Part shown: in pieces, positions 6,614 to 9,549 of the stretch | How the letters are laid out: every line of letters starts with the position of its first letter | Position numbering within the stretch: the stretch's first letter is position 1 | Source: DATLGB01 sp035540675 | Lineage (GTDB): Bacteria; Actinomycetota; Thermoleophilia; Solirubrobacterales; Solirubrobacteraceae | DNA length: 9,549 bases | Assembly (NCBI GenBank): GCA_035540675.1 | Contig: DATLGB010000126.1 | Location: 1-9,549 of the forward strand | Direction: 5' to 3' | Notes under the pieces: model-generated | Told to the model about the DNA's origin: nothing | The model's database searches: none | The model's input: the letters and a program-made list of their open reading frames with translations, nothing else | Made by a program: the position numbers and the translations under genes

Positions 6614-7590
6614 GCCACGGGATCGGCCGCGCGGGCCTCCGACCGGGCCCTGCGCAGCCGCGACACGCCACCGTAGCGGGCGGCGAGCAGCAGGAACCCG
6701 GCCGTGGTGATCGGGACCACGAGCACGAACCGCAGCACGAGCAGGTACGACAGCGCCAGCTCGTCCGAGCCGCCGATCGCCTTGATGCCGATCACCGCGG
6801 CGCTGTCCTGCGTGCCGGCGTAGGCGGGGCCGGACGGGATCAGGCTGAACACGCTGGCCAGCGCGACCAGGTAGAGGCCCTCCAGGTAGCTCATGTCGAA
6901 GCCGACGGTGGCGCCGACGGTCATCCAGACCGTGGTCTCGACGGCCCAGATGACCAGCGTCAGCGCCAGCATCGCGGCGCCGTGGGCGCCCCGCAGACCC
7001 AGCGTCGAGGACAGGACGGGGCGCAGCAGCGCCTGCACGCGCGGCGTCCGGCGCAGCAGCAGGAAGACGATCGCGGCGCCGACGGCGGCCGCGGCGGTGA
7101 CGGCGCCGACGACCTCGAGGTCGCCGCCGCTGACCTCCCCGAGCACGCCGTAGCCCACGACCACGAACAGCAGCACCACGACCGCCACGTCGAGGATCCG
7201 TTCGGCGACGAGCGTGCCGAGCACCGTGCGGCGGTTGGCCGCGGCCCGCGGCGCCATCAGCACGACCCGCACGGCGTCGCCGGCGCGCGCCGGCAGGACG
7301 TTGTTGCCCGTGTAGCCGATGACGTTGAGGGCGTGCGCGTCGGCGAGCGACGGCCGCGCGCCGTCGTGCTCGAGCAGCCTTCGCCAGCGCTCGCCGCGGA
7401 GGATGGTGTTGAGCGCGTAGATCGCGACCGCCCCGGCGAGGGCCAGCAGCTGGCCGCGCGAGGACGGCAGGTCGGGCGCCGGCTGGCGCCTCGCCCACCA
7501 CAGCAGCGCGGCCAGGCACACCGCCGAGATCGCCACGCCGATGAGGGAAGCCCGGCTGCGCACGCCCGGCACCGTACCTTTCCGGCCCAT
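6610..7590 (-). CDS. UPF0104 / lysylphosphatidylglycerol-synthase-TM (AglD-like flippase domain) protein
   Basis: The 326-residue integral membrane protein has about eight hydrophobic segments and the signatures of the LPG-synthase transmembrane/AglD superfamily: LRGERWRRLL (64-73), IGYTGNNVLPARAGDAVR (91-108, the N-N-x-L-P-A-R-A-G-[DE] motif), VAERILD (128-134), and IPSGPAYAGTQDSA (251-264). It lacks the soluble aminoacyl-transferase domain of MprF, so it is the membrane half only. Such proteins are implicated in lipid or polyprenyl-phosphate-sugar translocation or glycosylation, as in archaeal AglD. It overlaps the downstream Agl23-like gene by ATGA, which argues for a common pathway. The ATG at 7590 has GAGGG five bases upstream. 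GTG at 7572, just after GGAAAGG, is an alternative that would remove the overlap with the divergent VOC gene. The C-terminal tail is basic and Ala/Arg-rich. Confidence 0.88.
   Translation of the reverse strand: MGRKGTVPGVRSRASLIGVAISAVCLAALLWWARRQPAPDLPSSRGQLLALAGAVAIYALNTILRGERWRRLLEHDGARPSLADAHALNVIGYTGNNVLPARAGDAVRVVLMAPRAAANRRTVLGTLVAERILDVAVVVLLFVVVGYGVLGEVSGGDLEVVGAVTAAAAVGAAIVFLLLRRTPRVQALLRPVLSSTLGLRGAHGAAMLALTLVIWAVETTVWMTVGATVGFDMSYLEGLYLVALASVFSLIPSGPAYAGTQDSAAVIGIKAIGGSDELALSYLLVLRFVLVVPITTAGFLLLAARYGGVSRLRRARSEARAADPVA
7575..7580 (+). promoter_or_regulatory. -10 box TACCTT of a leaderless promoter for the VOC gene
   Basis: TACCTT (TANNNT, context CGTACCTT) lies eight bases before the ATG at 7589. 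No Shine-Dalgarno sequence or clear -35 box is seen. The element sits within the first codons of the divergent UPF0104 gene. Confidence 0.45.
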
Positions 7591-8185
7591 GGCCTCCCTC
7601 GCCGAGCTGGAGTGCGGGGACGACCCCGCGCGCTGGGCCGACCTCGGCTTCGCGGTCACCGACGGCGAGCTGGTGCGGCTGGGTCCCGTCGCCGTCCGCT
7701 GCACCGGCGGCGGCGGCGGGCTGCGCGGCTGGACGCTGCGCGGCGACGGCGGACCCGAGTCGATCGACGGCATCCCGACGCGCTGGACCGGCTCCGGCGA
7801 CGGCGAGCCCGGGCCGGCGCACCCGAACGGCGCCGCGGGGCTCGACCACGTCGTGGTGTTCACCGACCACCGCGACCGCACCGCCGCGGCGCTGGTCGCC
7901 GCCGGAGGCGACGAGCGGCGGCGGGCGGGGCCGCCGTCGGTGCCGGTCGCCATGAGCTTCGTCCGGCTCGGGCCCGCGATCGTCGAGGTGGCGGAGGCCG
8001 GGCGCGAGGTCCGGCTGTGGGGGCTCGTCGCCGTCGTGGAGGACCTTGACGCGACCGCGGCCGGACTCGGCGACCGGCTGGGCGCGATCAAGGACGCGGT
8101 GCAGCCCGGTCGCCGGATCGCCACGGTCCGGCCCGAGGCCGGGCTCGATACCGCGCTGGCCTTCATGTCGCCGCGGCAGCGCTGA
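7589..8185 (+). CDS. VOC (glyoxalase-like) family protein
   Basis: The 198-residue product contains a vicinal-oxygen-chelate module. GLDHVVVFTD (H86) starts the first strand, a DRTAAALVAAGG helix and turn follow, and MSFVRLGPAIVEVAE (E132) closes the module. H86 and E132 are candidate metal ligands. A degenerate half-module precedes it (FAVTDGELVRLGPVAVRCTGG, about 20-40), and a third strand-helix unit follows (WGLVAVVEDLDATAAGLGDRLG, then AVQPGRRIATVR and ALAFMSP). That last part is typical of actinobacterial 'glyoxalase-like' proteins. VOC enzymes use a divalent metal for isomerase, dioxygenase or drug-resistance reactions; this member's substrate cannot be read from the sequence. The ATG at 7589 was chosen over the upstream ATG at 7541 because of the TACCTT box and because the first 16 codons are antisense to UPF0104. 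A strong hairpin follows directly after the stop. Confidence 0.83.
   Translation: MASLAELECGDDPARWADLGFAVTDGELVRLGPVAVRCTGGGGGLRGWTLRGDGGPESIDGIPTRWTGSGDGEPGPAHPNGAAGLDHVVVFTDHRDRTAAALVAAGGDERRRAGPPSVPVAMSFVRLGPAIVEVAEAGREVRLWGLVAVVEDLDATAAGLGDRLGAIKDAVQPGRRIATVRPEAGLDTALAFMSPRQR
7596..7600 (-). promoter_or_regulatory. Shine-Dalgarno-like GAGGG for the UPF0104 gene
   Basis: On the minus strand GAGGG lies five bases before the ATG at 7590, within GCGAGGGAGG. It implies a transcript with a 5' leader, so the promoter must be upstream, inside the coding region of the divergent VOC gene. This site favours ATG 7590 over GTG 7572. Confidence 0.4.
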
Positions 8186-8186
8186 T

Positions 8187-8208
8187 CCGGCGGGCTCGAA
8201 CCCGCCGG
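8187..8208 (+). terminator. GC-rich hairpin after the VOC stop, probable terminator
   Basis: CCGGCGGG-CTCGAA-CCCGCCGG is a perfect 8-bp stem with a six-base loop, beginning one base after the TGA of the VOC gene. There is no T-tract, as is usual for putative terminators in high-GC actinobacteria, so termination efficiency cannot be judged. Confidence 0.5.
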
Positions 8209-8212
8209 CCGC

Positions 8213-8228
8213 GCGGCTGGACAGCCGC
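8213..8228. repeat. second small inverted repeat
   Basis: GCGGCT-GGAC-AGCCGC is a 6-bp perfect stem with a four-base loop, five bases after the first hairpin. Its loop and 3' arm contain the candidate -35 box TGGACA (8218-8223). It may reinforce termination, or be incidental to the promoter. Confidence 0.35.
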
Positions 8229-8246
8229 CGCGGGCATTGGTAGCGT
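8218..8246 (+). promoter_or_regulatory. promoter of the small gene and repeat/coiled-coil gene (-35 TGGACA, 17 bp, -10 TAGCGT)
   Basis: TGGACA at 8218-8223 matches the -35 consensus at five of six positions. A 17-bp spacer separates it from TAGCGT at 8241-8246 (TANNNT, context GGTAGCGT). A start near 8253 would leave only about four bases before the ATG at 8257, making the transcript nearly leaderless. This is the best two-part promoter in the window. Confidence 0.5.
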
Positions 8247-8259
8247 GGCTTGACCAATG
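8235..8259. repeat. operator-like dyad CATTGGT-N11-ACCAATG
   Basis: Two perfect 7-bp arms (8235-8241 and 8253-8259) flank 11 bases. The left arm touches the -10 box and the right arm contains the ATG of the small gene. The centre-to-centre spacing of 18 bp and AT-containing arms in a very GC-rich region resemble a binding site for a dimeric repressor. A 7-bp repeat can arise by chance somewhere in a window this size, so the call rests on its position over the promoter. Confidence 0.35.
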
Positions 8260-8376
8260 TCGTTCCGCAGCTCGCCCATCCACTTCGACGGTGCCCGCCT
8301 CGCCGCGGCGTCGTCGCCCTGGGCGCTCGAGAACGGCGTCATGACGCACACCCCGCGCACCCAGGCCACCGGCTGA
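8257..8376 (+). CDS. small protein of 39 residues, unknown function
   Basis: The ATG at 8257 opens a 39-codon frame ending at TGA 8374-8376. The protein begins MSFRSSPIHFDGARLAAASS and continues PWALENGVM, ending THTPRTQATG. All but one sense codon (GGT) end in G or C, the bias of the real genes here. An in-frame TGA at 8251-8253 lies just upstream, so this is not the tail of a longer frame. It has no Shine-Dalgarno sequence but a promoter at 8218-8246. It ends 15 bases before the repeat/coiled-coil gene, which has a Shine-Dalgarno sequence in that gap, so the two are probably one transcript. There is no signal peptide, membrane segment or recognised motif. It could be a small regulatory or partner protein, or a translated leader for the downstream gene; no function is assigned. 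Confidence 0.55.
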   Translation: MSFRSSPIHFDGARLAAASSPWALENGVMTHTPRTQATG

Positions 8377-8381
8377 CGGAC

Positions 8382-8385
8382 GGAG
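8382..8385 (+). promoter_or_regulatory. Shine-Dalgarno GGAG for the repeat/coiled-coil gene
   Basis: GGAG, within GACGGACGGAGCGACTC, lies six bases before the ATG at 8392. It fits re-initiation within an operon after the 39-codon gene rather than a leaderless start, and fixes the start of the downstream protein. Confidence 0.55.
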
Positions 8386-8391
8386 CGACTC

Positions 8392-9090
8392 ATGACCCCG
8401 TCCGTGCAGATCGCGGGCGGGCGTCGTGTGACGCGCTGGACCCGCGAAGCCATCATCGAGAAGATCCGCGAGTGGCACGAGCGCCACGGCGAGGCGCCGT
8501 GCTCGGCCGACTGGAACCCGTCGCTGGCGCGCTGGCGCGCGCAGGAGTGGCGCGTGGAGCGCTACCGGGACGGTCGCTGGCCGTCGACCAACGCGGTCAA
8601 GCGCGCCTTCGGCGGCTCGTTCGACGCCGCGGTGCGGGCGGCGGGGCTGTCGCCGGCCCGCCCAGGTCCGCGCCGCGCGGCCGGCGCGGCGAGGCCGGCC
8701 GTGCCGCCGCGCGCCCCGCGCCCGCCCCGTGAGGTCGACGACGAGCTGACGGCCGCGGCCGAGCGGGTCCGGCGCGCGGAGGCGCGGGCCGAGGCCCTGC
8801 GGGTGCGGCTCGAGGCCGCCGAGGCCGCGGCGCGGGCGGCGCGGCGGGCGGCGGCGCAGGCCGAGGCAGCGCGCGAGGACGCCGACGCCCGCGCGCGGGC
8901 GGCGCTCGACCAGGCCGACGCCGCGCTGCGCGACGCCCGGCCCCCCGCCGGCTGGGGGCCCGCGCCTTCGGGCGCGATCACGAAGCCGTCGGCGCGGGCG
9001 AGCGCGAGGGTCATCGCCGACCCCTGCTGCTCGGTCGGCGTGGCCTCGAGCGCGCCGTCGGCGGCGGTGGCGAGGGTGGCGGTGAGGTAG
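8392..9090 (+). CDS. homing-endonuclease-associated repeat (HNH_repeat) protein with alanine-rich coiled coil; C-terminal tail suspect
   Basis: The open frame encodes 232 residues. Residues 16-86 form one copy of the homing-endonuclease-associated repeat, a small helical probable DNA-binding unit: W16-T-R-E at the start, EWHERHGEAP (27-36), a DWNP block (40-43), WPSTNAVKRAFG (63-74) and FDAAVRAAGL (77-86). A Pro/Arg/Ala linker follows, then an Ala/Glu/Arg-rich coiled coil at about 114-182. No nuclease motif (HNH, GIY-YIG) is present. From about residue 183 (8941) onward the frame is exactly antisense to the conserved C-terminal domain of moeA, so the last ~49 residues are probably not native. 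The true stop appears to be missing at the GC hairpin 8939-8960. The gene follows the 39-codon small gene and has its own GGAG site. A DNA-binding role is inferred from the repeat family; the partner and target are unknown. Confidence 0.75.
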   Translation: MTPSVQIAGGRRVTRWTREAIIEKIREWHERHGEAPCSADWNPSLARWRAQEWRVERYRDGRWPSTNAVKRAFGGSFDAAVRAAGLSPARPGPRRAAGAARPAVPPRAPRPPREVDDELTAAAERVRRAEARAEALRVRLEAAEAAARAARRAAAQAEAAREDADARARAALDQADAALRDARPPAGWGPAPSGAITKPSARASARVIADPCCSVGVASSAPSAAVARVAVR

Positions 9091-9549
9091 GTCGTCCGGC
9101 CGTCGGCCGGAGCGACGGGGCGCGTGGTGCGCGCGCGCACGGTCCGCGCGACGGCGTCCCGCTCTCCGTGGAGGCGGCGCAGCAGCGGCTCGACGAACAC
9201 GAGGAACGACACGACGCCCGAGAGGGGGTTGCCCGGCAGGCCGAACGCCCAGCTATCACCGGCGCGCCCGCAGAAGAGCGGCTTGCCTGGCTTCACGCGC
9301 ACGCCCCAGAACAGCTCCTCGACGCCGGCGGCGGCGAAGGCGCCCTTGACGTGGTCGTGCTCGCCGACCGAAACGCCGCCGGCGACGAGCAGCACGTCGG
9401 CTTCGGCCAGCCCGCGGCGCACGCGCGCCAGCGTCTCGCCCGGCTCGTCGGGCGCCGTGCCGAGGTCGAGCGCCTCGGCGCCGGCGCGCGCGGCCAGCGT
9501 GCGCAGCGTGACGCCGCTCGTCTCGTGGATCTGTCCCGGCCCGAGCGGC
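8562..9549 (-). CDS. moeA: molybdopterin molybdenumtransferase MoeA, C-terminal half (5' end off right edge)
   Basis: MoeA inserts molybdate into adenylylated molybdopterin during molybdenum cofactor synthesis in the cytoplasm. The visible part starts mid-protein with PLGPGQIHETSGVTL (from 9548), then LDLGTAPDEPGETL, the MoCF signature AGGVSVGEHDHVK (about 9383-9345), FWGVRVKPGKPLF (about 9308-9273) and FGLPGNPLSG (9245-9216). The C-terminal beta-barrel domain follows (TTYLTATL, then EQQGSAMTLALARADGFVIA and PEGAGPQPAGG). Family similarity stops at 8940, where a normal MoeA would end within about ten residues. Here the frame continues for about 125 Ser/Ala/Arg-rich residues, antisense to the coiled-coil gene, to a TAG at 8562. 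The natural C-terminal end is therefore best placed near 8940. An internal GTG at 9422 is not the start, because conserved MoeA sequence continues upstream of it to the window edge. Confidence 0.93.
   Translation of the reverse strand, partial: PLGPGQIHETSGVTLRTLAARAGAEALDLGTAPDEPGETLARVRRGLAEADVLLVAGGVSVGEHDHVKGAFAAAGVEELFWGVRVKPGKPLFCGRAGDSWAFGLPGNPLSGVVSFLVFVEPLLRRLHGERDAVARTVRARTTRPVAPADGRTTYLTATLATAADGALEATPTEQQGSAMTLALARADGFVIAPEGAGPQPAGGRASRSAASAWSSAARARASASSRAASACAAARRAARAAASAASSRTRRASARASARRTRSAAAVSSSSTSRGGRGARGGTAGLAAPAARRGPGRAGDSPAARTAASNEPPKARLTALVDGQRPSR
8939..8960. terminator. G/C-homopolymer hairpin at the repeat-protein/moeA junction (possible bidirectional terminator or collapse point)
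   Basis: GGCCCCC-CGCCGGCT-GGGGGCC forms a perfect 7-bp stem with an eight-base loop that is itself GCCGGC-palindromic. It lies exactly where similarity to MoeA ends on one strand and the coiled coil ends on the other, as expected for a bidirectional terminator between convergent genes. The run of six C and run of five G also make it a likely site for sequencing or assembly error. No T-tract is present on either side. Confidence 0.4.

Noticed and set aside
4793..6676. Plus-strand 627-codon open frame opposite the Agl23-like gene
   Set aside because: It is Arg/Gly/Glu-rich antisense of a recognised glycosyltransferase, with no independent start signal.
8187..8208. tRNA T-arm-like sequence on the minus strand (GGGTTCGAGCCC)
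   Set aside because: The loop in the perfect palindrome has six bases rather than seven, no acceptor stem or CCA-side partner exists, and the preceding sequence does not fold as D and anticodon arms. It is better read as a terminator-type hairpin.
6614..8257. Upstream extension of the Agl23-like frame across UPF0104 and VOC genes
   Set aside because: The extension is an alternative frame of UPF0104 and antisense to VOC. The ATGA overlap at 6610-6613 marks the real start.
1..9549. CRISPR array, insertion sequence or prophage elements
   Set aside because: No spaced direct repeats, transposase motifs, terminal inverted repeats or phage proteins were found. Composition is uniform across the window.

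Overview
The window is very GC-rich (well above 70% by eye) and gene-dense, with G or C at nearly every third codon position. It looks chromosomal and comes from a high-GC actinobacterium. The mix of families (a DUF2298 'YYY' membrane protein, an Agl23/TIGR03663-type glycosyltransferase, a homing-endonuclease-associated repeat protein, an uncharacterised enolase relative) together with leaderless-looking starts suggests the class Thermoleophilia (Solirubrobacterales-like). That placement is inference from family content, not from a marker gene.

Layout, left to right. (1) 1-67 is the start of a GNAT-type acetyltransferase leaving the window on the minus strand, divergent from a DUF72 TIM-barrel protein (124-1020, +). 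(2) A minus-strand pair, an enolase-superfamily protein (1682-2764) followed by a 205-residue two-helix membrane protein (1017-1634), converges on DUF72 so tightly that both stop codons share one CTAG. (3) A large polytopic DUF2298 protein (2806-5001, +) starts 41 bp from the enolase gene and converges with a minus-strand pair: a UPF0104/AglD-like flippase-domain protein (6610-7590) translationally coupled by ATGA to an Agl23-like GT-C glycosyltransferase (5006-6613). These three multi-pass proteins form a probable lipid-linked-sugar or envelope-glycan module. (4) A VOC/glyoxalase-like protein (7589-8185, +) starts head-to-head with the UPF0104 gene, the two start codons overlapping inside CCATGG. 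(5) After two hairpins and a promoter with a CATTGGT/ACCAATG dyad comes a 39-codon small gene (8257-8376) followed by a homing-endonuclease-associated-repeat plus coiled-coil protein (8392-9090). (6) The C-terminal half of moeA (molybdenum cofactor biosynthesis) enters from the right edge on the minus strand.

Two points stand out. First, most starts carry a TANNNT-like -10 box 6-10 nt upstream and no Shine-Dalgarno sequence, so leaderless transcription is probably the rule here; the exceptions (GNAT, UPF0104, the repeat protein) do have purine-rich ribosome binding sites. Second, the repeat/coiled-coil gene and moeA run into each other without stop codons: each reading frame continues through the other's coding region as antisense, for 529 bp in total. 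The switch point is a G/C-homopolymer hairpin at 8939-8960. This is either a fused junction (a real deletion, or an assembly or sequencing artefact) or an unusual natural overlap. No RNA gene, CRISPR array, insertion sequence or prophage element was seen.
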